A stretch of DNA of 64,000 nucleotides, from positions 2,976,001 to 3,040,000 of the forward strand of contig OZ241973.1 in NCBI GenBank assembly GCA_965204295.1. Reading direction: 5' to 3'. Positions within the stretch are counted from its first letter, which is position 1. Each line of letters begins with the position of its first letter. The notes beneath the pieces are model-generated. The model was not told the DNA's origin, did no database searches, and saw nothing but the letters and a program-made list of their open reading frames with translations. This DNA is from JAWKWH01 sp965204295 (lineage in GTDB: Bacteria > Pseudomonadota > Alphaproteobacteria > Rhizobiales > Rhizobiaceae). The position numbers were made by a program, and so were the translations under genes. Shown here one piece after another: positions 1 through 8,368 of the stretch.

Positions 1-391
1 CCTCCTCGGCGGATACCGACGGCAGTGCGCGTTTCAGCACTTCATGGAACTGTGTGGCGATCGTGTAGACCGGATTGAGCGACGATGTCGGGTCCTGAAA
101 GATCATCGACATTTTCGCGCCGCGCAGACCGTGGCGCGCCGCGGCGGACAATTCGTTCAGGTCGCCGCCCTCGAAATACAGTTCGCCTGCAATGCGCGCC
201 GAGCGAAGCTCCTGCAGCAAACCGAGCACGATGCGGGCGATGACCGATTTGCCGGAACCGGATTCGCCGACCAGCGCCACGCGCTCGCCGCGTTCGATGT
301 GAAGCGAAACGCCATGCAGAACTTCGACCGTGTCCGCATAACCCTTGAATGACAGACACAGGTCGCGGATATCCAGGGTCGGAGGGTTCAT
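1..391 (-). CDS. Oligopeptide-type ABC transporter ATPase (DppD/OppD-like), 3' part cut by window edge
   Basis: Reading from an ATG at 391 down to the window edge gives about 130 residues of an ABC ATPase that begins MNPPTLDIRDL. Walker A (GESGSGKS) lies near residues 41-48 and a Q-loop segment (MIFQDPTSSLNP) near 100. The signature motif, Walker B and stop lie outside the window. The start overlaps the stop of the upstream permease gene (ATGA), so the two are translationally coupled. It would energise the transporter encoded by the next three genes on this strand. The family is clear; the substrate cannot be told from the ATPase. Confidence 0.9.
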   Translation of the reverse strand, partial: MNPPTLDIRDLCLSFKGYADTVEVLHGVSLHIERGERVALVGESGSGKSVIARIVLGLLQELRSARIAGELYFEGGDLNELSAAARHGLRGAKMSMIFQDPTSSLNPVYTIATQFHEVLKRALPSVSAEE

Positions 392-1221
392 CGGTCGGCT
401 CCCAGGATTTCGCGCAGCGCGTCGCCGATCAGGTTGAATCCGAAAACCGCGATCAAAATCGCCAGCCCGGGAAAGACGGTGAGCCACCACGAGTCGGGAA
501 GATATCTCGCGCCGTCGGCGACCATCGAACCGAGGTCCGGCGTCGGCGGCTGCACCCCCAGCCCGAGAAAGGAGAGCGATGAGGCGATGATGATGACGAA
601 ACCGAGATCGAGCGTCATCTTGGTGATGACCGCGGGAACGCAGTTGGGCAGGATTTCACGGAAGATGACGTGCAGCTTCGATGCGCCGATGACTTCCGCC
701 GCGAGGACGTAACCCTCTTCCTTCTCGGCGCGGGTGAGATTGTAGACGAGGCGGGTGTACCAGGGCCACCACATCGCCGTGACCGCCATCATGCCGTTGA
801 GCAGGGTTGGCTCCAGCACGCCCATGATCGACATGGCGAGCACCAGCGGCGGGATCGACAGGAATACATCGGTAATGCGCATGAGAGCATATTCCGTCCA
901 ACCGCCAAGATAACCGGCGGCGAGGCCAATGGTGACGCCGACCGGGACGGCGATGGCCAAAACGACGACGCCGAGAAGCAGCGAGATGCGGTAGGCGAAG
1001 ACAATGCGCGAGAACATGTCGCGACCGACCAGATCGGTGCCGAAAATATATGGCCATTCGGGCGCCTTGTTGAAATTGGTGAAATCGACGACGGCCCCCT
1101 TGTGTTCGGGGAAGGGCGCGATGAAATCGGCGAACAAGGCCGACAGCACGACGACCGCGACCAGGATAACGCCGAGCAGCGAAAGCGGATTTTGCAGCAA
1201 TATCGCGACGGTGCGCTTCAT
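388..1221 (-). CDS. ABC transporter permease, DppC/OppC family
   Basis: This 277-residue inner-membrane permease starts MKRTVAILLQNPL at the ATG at 1221. The frame stays open further upstream, but that part is arginine-rich and overlaps the previous gene, so it was not used. One N-terminal membrane segment (about residues 12-34) is followed by the binding-protein-dependent permease domain, with the EAA-type coupling loop around VLAAEVIGASKLHVIFREILPN. The C-terminus (FNLIGDALREI) is typical of DppC. It pairs with the DppB-like gene immediately upstream; the two overlap by four bases. Confidence 0.92.
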   Translation of the reverse strand: MKRTVAILLQNPLSLLGVILVAVVVLSALFADFIAPFPEHKGAVVDFTNFNKAPEWPYIFGTDLVGRDMFSRIVFAYRISLLLGVVVLAIAVPVGVTIGLAAGYLGGWTEYALMRITDVFLSIPPLVLAMSIMGVLEPTLLNGMMAVTAMWWPWYTRLVYNLTRAEKEEGYVLAAEVIGASKLHVIFREILPNCVPAVITKMTLDLGFVIIIASSLSFLGLGVQPPTPDLGSMVADGARYLPDSWWLTVFPGLAILIAVFGFNLIGDALREILGADR

Positions 1222-2243
1222 GCCGGCCTCTGCGAATGGCGGATGCGCGGATTGATGAAAGCGATCAGCAAATCGACGATGACGTTCACGATCAGGAAGG
1301 TTGCCGAAATGATCAGGACAGTGCCGACGATGGCGTTCAGATCCTTGCGCAGGATGACGGCGACGCCGTAGCGCGACAGACCAGGCCATGCGAAAACCGC
1401 TTCGACCAGGAAGGCGTTGCCGAGCATGGCGGCGAAATCCAGGCCGATTATGGTCAGCGACCCGATCAGCGAAGGGCGGAACGCGAACCGGTTTGCAATG
1501 CGCCGGTCGGGAAAACCATAGGAACGAGCCATTTCAATGTAGGGTTTGTCATAGGTCTCGACCATATTGGCGCGAGTAAGGCGGGCGGCCTGACCGATAC
1601 CGGAGACCGCCAGCGCAAAGGCCGGCAGGACGATGTGCCAAGCAGCGTTGCCGAAGGCGCGAAATTCGCCCGCAAGCAATGTGTCGACCAGAAGAAATCC
1701 GGTTGTGGGTTCGATTGCATATATGTCCGAGATGCGGCCGGCGATCGGGAACAGCGGCAGAAAGAAAGCGAACAGCAACATCAGGATCACCGCCCAGACA
1801 AAGCTGGGGGCGGAGACGCCGAGCAGTGAGACAAGACGCACGGCGTTGTCGGGCCAGCGGCCTCTGTAACGGGCGGAAACGATGCCGAGCGGCAGGCCGA
1901 TGCCGATCATCATGATGCCGGCGGCAATGACGAGTTCGAGCGTTGCCGGCAGGAATTGTGCGATATCGACCGTTACCGGGCGGTTGGTGTAAAGCGAAAC
2001 GCCCAGGTCGCCGCGAAACAGATCGACGACGAAATAGCCGTACTGGACGACAATGTTCCGGTCGAGATGCAGCGCCTGTCTGAGATTTTCGACCTGCTCC
2101 GGCGTCGCATTCGGCCCGAGCGCGATGCGCGCCGGGTCGCCGGGTATGATCCGGGCGATGGCGAATATCAGCATGGACACGCCGATCAGGACGATCAGCG
2201 AGATTCCCAGCCGATGGGCCAGCAGACGAACGACAGGCGACAT
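1218..2243 (-). CDS. ABC transporter permease, DppB/OppB family
   Basis: The 341-residue protein starts MSPVVRLLAHRLG at 2243. It has the DppB hallmark N-terminus: a first membrane segment, the IIPGDPARI motif around residues 31-39, and a 'LRQALHLDRNIVVQYGYF' segment. Five further membrane segments surround an EAA loop (YIEMARSYGFPDRRI). The frame stays open above the chosen ATG, but that part lacks membrane character. It forms the heterodimeric channel with the following DppC-like gene and is separated from the upstream binding protein by about 107 bp that contain a hairpin. Confidence 0.92.
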   Translation of the reverse strand: MSPVVRLLAHRLGISLIVLIGVSMLIFAIARIIPGDPARIALGPNATPEQVENLRQALHLDRNIVVQYGYFVVDLFRGDLGVSLYTNRPVTVDIAQFLPATLELVIAAGIMMIGIGLPLGIVSARYRGRWPDNAVRLVSLLGVSAPSFVWAVILMLLFAFFLPLFPIAGRISDIYAIEPTTGFLLVDTLLAGEFRAFGNAAWHIVLPAFALAVSGIGQAARLTRANMVETYDKPYIEMARSYGFPDRRIANRFAFRPSLIGSLTIIGLDFAAMLGNAFLVEAVFAWPGLSRYGVAVILRKDLNAIVGTVLIISATFLIVNVIVDLLIAFINPRIRHSQRPA

Positions 2244-2319
2244 CTGAAACCTAATCCTCGAAATCGCGGGTCGCCGCGACCGGCCGAACATTCTTCCCGA
2301 TCGCAAGACGGCGACCCCA

Positions 2320-2339
2320 GGGAACGTCCGGCCGTTCCC
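2320..2339 (-). terminator. Hairpin between binding-protein and permease genes
   Basis: A perfect 7-bp inverted repeat (GGGAACG / CGTTCCC, 6-nt loop) sits just after the stop of the binding-protein gene and before the DppB-like gene. There is no U-tract, so it is more likely an mRNA-stabilising or partial-attenuation stem than a full terminator. Such stems commonly let a binding protein be made in excess over its permease. Confidence 0.4.
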
Positions 2340-2350
2340 CGGAAAGCGAC

Positions 2351-3949
2351 CTATTCGGTCATCTCCATCAGGCGGAAGGAGAAGCCCATGCCATCGAGAC
2401 CAAACGCTTTTGACGGGTCCGAAAGCGCGGGCACTTTCACACGATTGCCGGCGGCGAATACCGAATTGCGGTCATAGCCGTAAATCGACGGCGCAATCGC
2501 CATCAGCCTCGCGTTGAGCGCCGCATAGGCTTTTTCGCGGTCTTCGTCCGATGTCGCGGTCTTGCCGGCATCGAGATATTTGTCGATTTCCGCGTCGCTC
2601 AAATACTCCGGCGACTGCCAGGTGCCGGCGGCCGTCGAGTGATATTGCCCGTACAAAAGCGTATCGGGGTCGCCGGTAACCGCGTTGACGAAAAGTTGCG
2701 AAATGTGCGGCGTGTTCTCCGGTTTCGACACCTGTTCGGCGAATAGCGCCCAGGGCAGTTTCCTGATTTCCGATTTTACGCCAAGCCCGGCGAAATTGGC
2801 CTGCATCAGAAGCGCGAAGCGTTCCTCCAGCGGCACTTCGGCAATCCATGACAATTCAATGTTCATGTCCTCCGGTTTGTATTTGCAGTCCGCCAGGTGC
2901 CGCATGGCGGCGTCGAGATCGCGTTTCAATATCGCATCCGCGGGATTGGCGCCGAACATGCCGGCCGGTATGCCGCCCGTCGAAGCGCTGCCCTGGGACA
3001 CGTCATCGGTAATCGCGATCATTTTGATCGCCGCGTCGTAATCGAAGGCTTTCGAGAAGGCGAGACGGCAATTGACGTCGTCCATCGGCGCCTTCGTGGT
3101 GTTCATCTTGACGTAGAACGCGCCCGTTCCCGATTCCGACAGCAATTGTGCGCCCTCCGCGGCAAGCGCCTTCATCACCTCCGGCGGAAGCCATTGAGAC
3201 GAAATGTCATGCTCGCCCCGGGCGATCAACGTTCGGACCGTCGCCGCCTCCAGACCGTAGCGCAGGCGCACGGTGTCGGGAGCGGCGTCCGCGACGCCGA
3301 GGAAGTAGTCCGCGTTTTTCTCCATCACCGTTTCTTCCTGCGGATTGTGCGAGGTCACCCGGTACGCCCCGGTTCCCGCGCCATCGGCTGACAGATGGGC
3401 CTGACCCCAATCCTTCATCTCGCCCTCGCCGTCACCGAGATTGGCCATCACGGTCCGCTTGTCGATGATGGGAAGCCGGACCAGCGACGCCACGAACGCC
3501 GCGGATGGCGCCGACAGGTGGAATTTCACCGTGTCGCCATCGACCGCCTCGACGTTGTCGACAATTCCGAACAGGTAGGACAATCCTTGTCCGAGGGCCT
3601 TCATGCGATCGAACGAGAACACCACATCATCGGCGGTCAGCGCATTGCCTGACTGAAACTTCACATCGCCGCGCAGCTTGAATGTATAGCTGCCGCCGTC
3701 GGACTCCCAGCTCTCGGCCAGATGCGGGACATGGCCCGGACCGCCCTGTCTCGGCAGAACCAGCGTGTCGTAGACATTGAACATCAGGATTGAGTCCGCG
3801 TAATCGGACGCTTTGCCGGGGTCGAGTTCTCCGACGGCGACTTCGTCAAGCCGGAGAACGCCGCCTGCCAGGGCGTCACTCGGCGCGATGGCCGTCAGTG
3901 CGGTTGCCGATAGCGCAGCTGCGGCGATTGCGGTGGTCGGTTTTTTCAT
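2351..3949 (-). CDS. Periplasmic substrate-binding protein, SBP family 5
   Basis: This 532-residue protein has a Sec signal peptide (MKKPTTAIAAAALSATALTA, probable cleavage after SDALA). The mature part has the family-5 fold markers: LAESWESDGGSYTFKLRGDVKFQSG near residues 81-105 and the following TADDVVFSFDRM. Family 5 proteins deliver peptides, nickel, glutathione or oligosaccharides to DppBCDF-type transporters. It is the first transporter gene of the minus-strand operon and follows the XRE-cupin regulator by 15 bp, so regulator and transporter are probably co-transcribed. The ligand cannot be predicted from sequence alone. Confidence 0.93.
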   Translation of the reverse strand: MKKPTTAIAAAALSATALTAIAPSDALAGGVLRLDEVAVGELDPGKASDYADSILMFNVYDTLVLPRQGGPGHVPHLAESWESDGGSYTFKLRGDVKFQSGNALTADDVVFSFDRMKALGQGLSYLFGIVDNVEAVDGDTVKFHLSAPSAAFVASLVRLPIIDKRTVMANLGDGEGEMKDWGQAHLSADGAGTGAYRVTSHNPQEETVMEKNADYFLGVADAAPDTVRLRYGLEAATVRTLIARGEHDISSQWLPPEVMKALAAEGAQLLSESGTGAFYVKMNTTKAPMDDVNCRLAFSKAFDYDAAIKMIAITDDVSQGSASTGGIPAGMFGANPADAILKRDLDAAMRHLADCKYKPEDMNIELSWIAEVPLEERFALLMQANFAGLGVKSEIRKLPWALFAEQVSKPENTPHISQLFVNAVTGDPDTLLYGQYHSTAAGTWQSPEYLSDAEIDKYLDAGKTATSDEDREKAYAALNARLMAIAPSIYGYDRNSVFAAGNRVKVPALSDPSKAFGLDGMGFSFRLMEMTE

Positions 3950-3964
3950 TTTCCTGCTCCCTGT

Positions 3965-4609
3965 TTATCGTGATGAATCGTCGAAATCCGCCGGGGAGCG
4001 GCGCCGACCGGCGCCGTTTTCGTCTTCCCCGAAGACGTCCATTGTCCCGGCCCACAGAATCGTCGCCGGGGTATCGGAATGGTTCCACGTCGAATGAACC
4101 TTGGCCGACTGGAAATGGATTGAATCGCCGGTCTCGAGAACGGTTCGTTCGCCATCGATTTCAACGGTGACCGTTCCCTCAAGCACGAACAGCATCTCTT
4201 CGCCCTCGTGTGATATCGGCTCCGCCCTGTGGCCGGGAGGTTCGTGGATTATGACGCTGCGCAACACGCTGCCCGGAAAGGACGAGGAAATGCGTTCGTA
4301 TGTCACCGAGCTTTCGCTGATGGCGTAGACCGGCCTCTTGTCATGACGCGTTTGTGGCGTATCCACACGCGGCTGCGCCAGGAACTCGCTGACGTGAAGA
4401 TCAAGGACTCGCGAAACCGAGACAAGCGATGAGAGCGACGGAGTGGTTATGCCGCGCTCGATCTGGGAGATGAAACCCACAGACAATCCGGCCCGGTCGG
4501 CAACCTGCCGCATGGTCAGACCCACCTCTTTGCGACGGGCCCGCAGGCGTTTCGCCAGGGCAGGATTCTCGTTGCCGGCCTCAATGCGTCTGGCGGCCGA
4601 TCCGGCCAA
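3965..4609 (-). CDS. XRE-family regulator with C-terminal cupin domain
   Basis: A helix-turn-helix of XRE type (LRARRKEVGLTMRQVADRAG, then LSVGFISQIERGITTPSL) is followed by a cupin sensor domain (HEGEEMLFVLEGTVTVEIDGE, then LETGDSIHFQSAKVHSTWNHS). Small ligands usually bind the cupin. I place the start at the TTG at 4609: GGGAGGAG lies five bases or so upstream, and this keeps the promoter and an operator outside the gene. An ATG at 4666 is in frame but would put the promoter and the proximal operator inside the coding region. The protein is then 214 residues. It heads the minus-strand transporter operon and probably represses itself and that operon. Confidence 0.88.
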   Translation of the reverse strand: MAGSAARRIEAGNENPALAKRLRARRKEVGLTMRQVADRAGLSVGFISQIERGITTPSLSSLVSVSRVLDLHVSEFLAQPRVDTPQTRHDKRPVYAISESSVTYERISSSFPGSVLRSVIIHEPPGHRAEPISHEGEEMLFVLEGTVTVEIDGERTVLETGDSIHFQSAKVHSTWNHSDTPATILWAGTMDVFGEDENGAGRRRSPADFDDSSR

Positions 4610-4621
4610 GCGCTCCTCCCG

Positions 4622-4638
4622 TTTTAGTATTGCTAAAA
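4622..4638. promoter_or_regulatory. Proximal operator palindrome for the XRE-cupin gene
   Basis: TTTTAG-TATTG-CTAAAA is a perfect 6-bp inverted repeat with a 5-bp centre (centre at 4630). It covers the predicted transcription start and lies just upstream of the ribosome binding site of the TTG start. Its half-site is identical to that of the second palindrome 51 bp away. Confidence 0.65.
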
Positions 4639-4666
4639 TCGTGCTCCCGCAGGTTTTCCAAGTCAA
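4638..4666 (-). promoter_or_regulatory. Predicted promoter of the XRE-cupin/transporter operon
   Basis: On the minus strand, TTGACT (4661-4666) is separated by exactly 17 bp from CACGAT (4638-4643). The -35 is good and the -10 is weak. It fits between the two palindromes, which would let a bound regulator block it from both sides. Confidence 0.45.
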
Positions 4667-4670
4667 CGGT

Positions 4671-4691
4671 TTTTTTAGTTATGCTAAAAAA
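4671..4691. promoter_or_regulatory. Distal operator palindrome
   Basis: TTTTTTAG-TTATG-CTAAAAAA is a perfect 8-bp inverted repeat with a 5-bp centre (centre at 4681), carrying the same TTTTAG/CTAAAA half-sites as the proximal copy. The 51-bp centre-to-centre distance is close to five helical turns. It lies directly upstream of the predicted -35. Confidence 0.65.
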
Positions 4692-5184
4692 TCGACGGAC
4701 CTTATGGGAACAATGGCGAAATTCGTATCGCCACAATGGCTGTCATATAGAGCGTGGCGATGCTTCCATAAGAATAATAGATTTTATTGATGGTGCGTTC
4801 TCGTGCGTAATGCTTGTCGGTCTGCGCCCGGCAGGCGCGCCACCGGCGGTCCATGCGACAAATCAACCGGTCCGCCCGGAGCGCGACAAGGGAGGAGCAG
4901 GGCGCATTTGATCGACCGACCGGCATGACAAAGGATGCGGGATGCGAACGCATCCGACGCGGGCATCCATATGGCTTGCCCGCCGGTTGTCATCCAGACT
5001 TCGCGAACCCGGCCTATTCGGCTTCATCGGGATTCCGGGCCGGAACGGGCGAAGGATGAGATCCATCTGATGAATTGTGTTTTGGCGAACTGATGGCTAA
5101 AGTGCGGGTCGGTTACATGAACGACAACCAAATCGGGGCGCGCAACCGACGCTTCGCAATAATCTTGGCAAGGGAGAATAAACC
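4692..5184. other. Intergenic region between divergent transporter operons
   Basis: About 490 bp separate the distal operator from the plus-strand binding-protein gene. I see a small inverted repeat (TGGCGA / TCGCCA, 4714-4733) and an AT-rich stretch near 4768-4790. The ribosome binding site AGGGAG lies before 5185. No convincing gene is visible: short open frames on either strand have low-complexity, arginine-rich translations and no start signals. The plus-strand promoter was not identified. Confidence 0.5.
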
Positions 5185-7227
5185 ATGAAAAAACTGTTAT
5201 TGGCGGGTTCCGCGCTGATGTGGATGGCGGGGACTTCGTTGGCCGCCGACTGTCCGGCGGTGACGGTCGCGGACATGATGGGAGTTGGCGCCGGCGCCTA
5301 TCCGCACCAATATGAGCTCGCTGAAATTCAATCGCTTGCAAATTGCACGCTGACATTCCGGGAAAATCCGGCCATTGGTGGTTTGAACGCCAGGATTCAG
5401 GGCAATCCCGATCTTCCGCCGCTCGCCGAGCGCATCCCGGAAGAACCGCTTGTGGTCGCTCCCTATGAAATGATCGGCAAGTATGGCGGCACGCTCGACG
5501 CGCTGTCGAACGCGACGGAAGCCGGCACCTCGGACTTCCTTTCGACCCGCCACGTCAATCTCGTGCGGTATTCGGACGATCTGCAGACCATCGTGCCGAT
5601 GGTCGCGAAAGGCTGGGAATGGAACGACGACTATACCCAACTGACGTTCTTTCTGCGCAAAGGCCACAAATGGTCCGACGGCGCACCGTTCACCGCCGAG
5701 GACGTGAAGTTCTGGTACGACAATCTGGCGCTCGATTCGAAAGTCATCGAAAAGCCGAAAGACTATGTGCTGGTAGGCGGCGAGCGCATGACGGTCGATG
5801 TTGTCGATCCGCAAACCGTACGTTTCAACCTTCCGGCGCCGAAGCCCGGTCTGCTGGCGCACTTTGCAACATCGTTCGCCCAGGGTTTCCAGCCGAAGCA
5901 TTTTTTGGGCAGGTTCCATCCGGACATCAGCGCCGACGCGGACAGTCATGCGCGGAGCCTCGGATTTGAAAACGGACTGGCGGCGATCAAGGCCTATTTC
6001 GGCAATTCGGACTGGACCGACACGCCTTCGCCATTGCTGAACAGCCCGGACATCGTCGGCAATCTGCCGAAAGCCGTCGTGCCGACGCTCGAAAGTTTCC
6101 TGACCGTGACCGACACCACCGAGGGACGCCACTATGTGGCCAATCCCTACTTCTTCATGGTCGATACCGCCGGCAACCAGCTGCCGTATATCAACGAGCA
6201 GGATGAAGTCTACGCCAACGACAACGAAGTGCGCATCCTCAAGCTCGTCAACGCGGAAGCCGACTACAAGACGCAGTCGCTGCAGCTTTCCGATGCGCCG
6301 CTGCTTCTGGAAAATCAGGAAAAGGGCGATTATTCGGTCTATCTGAAGCCGAAGATCGCGATGCATGCCTTCTCGTTCAACGTGACCTCGGACAATCCCG
6401 AAAAACGCAAGGTGTTCGGCGACCTGCGGTTCCGCGAGGCGATGTCGATTGCGATCGACCGCGATGATCTGAACGAGACGGCCTATTTCGGTCAGGGAAC
6501 GCCGAGGCAGTATACGGGCTTTTCGCCGCTTCCCGATTTTGTCGATCCGAAATGGGAGACTTTCGCAACCGAATTCGATCCCGATCGCGCCAGGGCGCTT
6601 CTGGACGAGGTCGGCATGAAGGATACGGACGGCGACGGATTCCGCGAACTGCCCAATGGCGATAAAATCGTGTTGAACATTCAGTTCGCCACTCAGGGCA
6701 TTGCCGGACAGGTGGTCGAACTGGTTGGCCAGTACTGGGCGGACGCCGGCATCCAGACCACGGTCAAGGAAGTGACGCCTGACGAATATCGTTCGGCGCA
6801 GTCTTCCAACCAGCTCGATGTCGGCGCCTGGGAAAAAGGCCAGCCGCTCGGCATCGTGCTCGGCAACAACGAACTGTGGGCGCCGCCGTTTGAAAACTAC
6901 TTCGGTCACCGCACGGGCATGTTGTGGGCCGAATGGGTTGACTCGAAAGGGGCCAGCGGCGTTGAGCCGCCGGATTTCGTCAAGCAGATCGTTGAGGACA
7001 TCAACGCTTTCCAGTCCGCGCCGGCGGGATCGGATGCGTTCAAGGCGGCGGGCGCCCGCATGGTCGAAAACCTGACCGGCAACCTGTTGTTCATCGGAAC
7101 CGCCCTGACGCCGGATCCGATCTATCGCAGGAATGCGCTCAGGAACTTCGTCGAGTTCAAGACCGCATCCTATGAGTACTACCGGACGTTCCCCTACCGG
7201 CCTCAGCAATGGTTCTTCGATGAGTAA
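5185..7227 (+). CDS. Large periplasmic substrate-binding protein, SBP family 5
   Basis: The 680-residue protein has a Sec signal peptide (MKKLLLAGSALMWMAGTSLA, cleavage before ADCP). Family-5 markers include VAKGWEWNDDYTQLTFFLRKGHKWSDG followed by FTAEDVKFWYDNL, and in the second lobe GDLRFREAMSIAIDRDD. It is longer than the usual 500-550 residues; this length resembles rhizobial alpha-galactoside (AgpA) and microcin C/oligopeptide (YejA) type proteins, a comparison made from memory. The start has an AGGGAG ribosome binding site. It is the first gene of the plus-strand transporter operon. The ligand is unknown. Confidence 0.92.
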   Translation: MKKLLLAGSALMWMAGTSLAADCPAVTVADMMGVGAGAYPHQYELAEIQSLANCTLTFRENPAIGGLNARIQGNPDLPPLAERIPEEPLVVAPYEMIGKYGGTLDALSNATEAGTSDFLSTRHVNLVRYSDDLQTIVPMVAKGWEWNDDYTQLTFFLRKGHKWSDGAPFTAEDVKFWYDNLALDSKVIEKPKDYVLVGGERMTVDVVDPQTVRFNLPAPKPGLLAHFATSFAQGFQPKHFLGRFHPDISADADSHARSLGFENGLAAIKAYFGNSDWTDTPSPLLNSPDIVGNLPKAVVPTLESFLTVTDTTEGRHYVANPYFFMVDTAGNQLPYINEQDEVYANDNEVRILKLVNAEADYKTQSLQLSDAPLLLENQEKGDYSVYLKPKIAMHAFSFNVTSDNPEKRKVFGDLRFREAMSIAIDRDDLNETAYFGQGTPRQYTGFSPLPDFVDPKWETFATEFDPDRARALLDEVGMKDTDGDGFRELPNGDKIVLNIQFATQGIAGQVVELVGQYWADAGIQTTVKEVTPDEYRSAQSSNQLDVGAWEKGQPLGIVLGNNELWAPPFENYFGHRTGMLWAEWVDSKGASGVEPPDFVKQIVEDINAFQSAPAGSDAFKAAGARMVENLTGNLLFIGTALTPDPIYRRNALRNFVEFKTASYEYYRTFPYRPQQWFFDE

Positions 7228-7251
7228 AGGCCGCTGTCCCGGTTGAAAATC

Positions 7252-7283
7252 GCGGAGGCCAGGATCAAAATCCCGGCCTCCGC
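7252..7283 (+). terminator. Strong hairpin between binding-protein and permease genes
   Basis: GCGGAGGCC pairs with GGCCTCCGC (9 bp); after one mismatch GGAT pairs with ATCC around a CAAA loop, giving a stem of 13 pairs. It starts 24 bp after the stop of the binding-protein gene and has no U-tract. Likely role: mRNA 3'-end protection or partial attenuation, raising binding protein over permease. Confidence 0.55.
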
Positions 7284-7353
7284 CGCATAATGGGGAGATG
7301 TCGGCGCCCGCCGCGAAGACGGGTTCCGGGTGGAACGGGTACGGGGCAGCGCA

Positions 7354-8364
7354 ATGGCTCAGCTGGCACAGTTCGCTCTGGTTCGCGTCTGCATGGCGCT
7401 GTTCACGCTGCTGACCGTATCCCTGATCGTTTTCACCCTGATGGAACTGGTGCCGGGCACATGCGCCGAGCGCTATCTCGCGTTCAAGAACACGCAAGGC
7501 GCCCAGATCACCGTCGAAGATATCAAGGCGGAAGAGCGGCGCCTCGGGCTTGACCGGCCTTTCATCGTCCGCTGGGGCAGTTGGGTCGGCAATGTGATGT
7601 TCAAGGGCGAATTCGGCGATTCCTGCATCCTGCGTCTCAACATCAATCAGCTGTTGGGCGACAAGTTCCTGGTCAGTCTGGCGATCTGTCTGACATCGCT
7701 TTTGTTCGCATATCTCATAGCGATACCCGTCGGCATCATCGCCGCGGCTTCCAGGAGCGCCTGGCTCAACGGATCGCTGCGTTTCATCTCCTATCTCGGC
7801 CTGGCGATGCCGAATTTTCTGCTGGCGCTGATGATCATGCTGTTTTCCACGGTCGTGTTCGGCGATTCGCTGACCGGCCTGTTCTCCAAGGAATACCGCG
7901 ACGCGGAGTGGAGCTTCGACAAGCTGATGGATTTCCTGTCGCGAGCCTGGCTGCCGGTCTTCATCCTCGGTTGGTCGGCCACCGCCTTCGCATTGCAGAC
8001 GGTTCGGGCCCTGATGCTCGACGAGATCGGCAAGCTCTATGTCACGGCGGCTTCGGCCCGTGGCATTATCGGACGAAAACTGCTCTGGCGCTATCCGGCC
8101 CGCCATGCGCTGGGACCGATCGTCAATTCGCTTGGCTTTGACCTGAACCGCATTTTCAACGAACTGCCGATCGTCGCGTTGATCCTGACCTTGACCGAAG
8201 CAGGAGCTCTGCTGCTTGAATCGCTGGCGCGATCGAACGACCAGCAACTCGCGGGCGCGATCATCTTCCTGCTGACGGCGTCGATCGTCACGCTGAACTT
8301 TGTCACGGATGTCGGATTGGCGCTGATCGATCCGCGCGTCCGCCGCTCGGTGATGGGAGGGTAG
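7354..8364 (+). CDS. ABC transporter permease, DppB/YejB-like
   Basis: The 336-residue permease begins MAQLAQFALVRVCMALFTLL at the ATG at 7354; a GTG at 7330 in the same frame is an alternative start. The N-terminal membrane segment is followed by LMELVPGTCAERYLAF, a variant of the family's IPGDP region, and the EAA loop lies around LYVTAASARGIIGRKLLWRYPARHAL. An insertion (about residues 170-200) precedes the last membrane helices. Its partner permease starts 5 bp downstream. It probably forms the channel for the substrate delivered by the 680-residue binding protein. Confidence 0.9.
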   Translation: MAQLAQFALVRVCMALFTLLTVSLIVFTLMELVPGTCAERYLAFKNTQGAQITVEDIKAEERRLGLDRPFIVRWGSWVGNVMFKGEFGDSCILRLNINQLLGDKFLVSLAICLTSLLFAYLIAIPVGIIAAASRSAWLNGSLRFISYLGLAMPNFLLALMIMLFSTVVFGDSLTGLFSKEYRDAEWSFDKLMDFLSRAWLPVFILGWSATAFALQTVRALMLDEIGKLYVTAASARGIIGRKLLWRYPARHALGPIVNSLGFDLNRIFNELPIVALILTLTEAGALLLESLARSNDQQLAGAIIFLLTASIVTLNFVTDVGLALIDPRVRRSVMGG

Positions 8365-8368
8365 GGCG

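Noticed and set aside
4814..5059. Short plus-strand frame in the intergenic region between the transporters
   Set aside because: No ribosome binding site, random-looking Arg/Ala-rich sequence and no overlap with regulatory logic.
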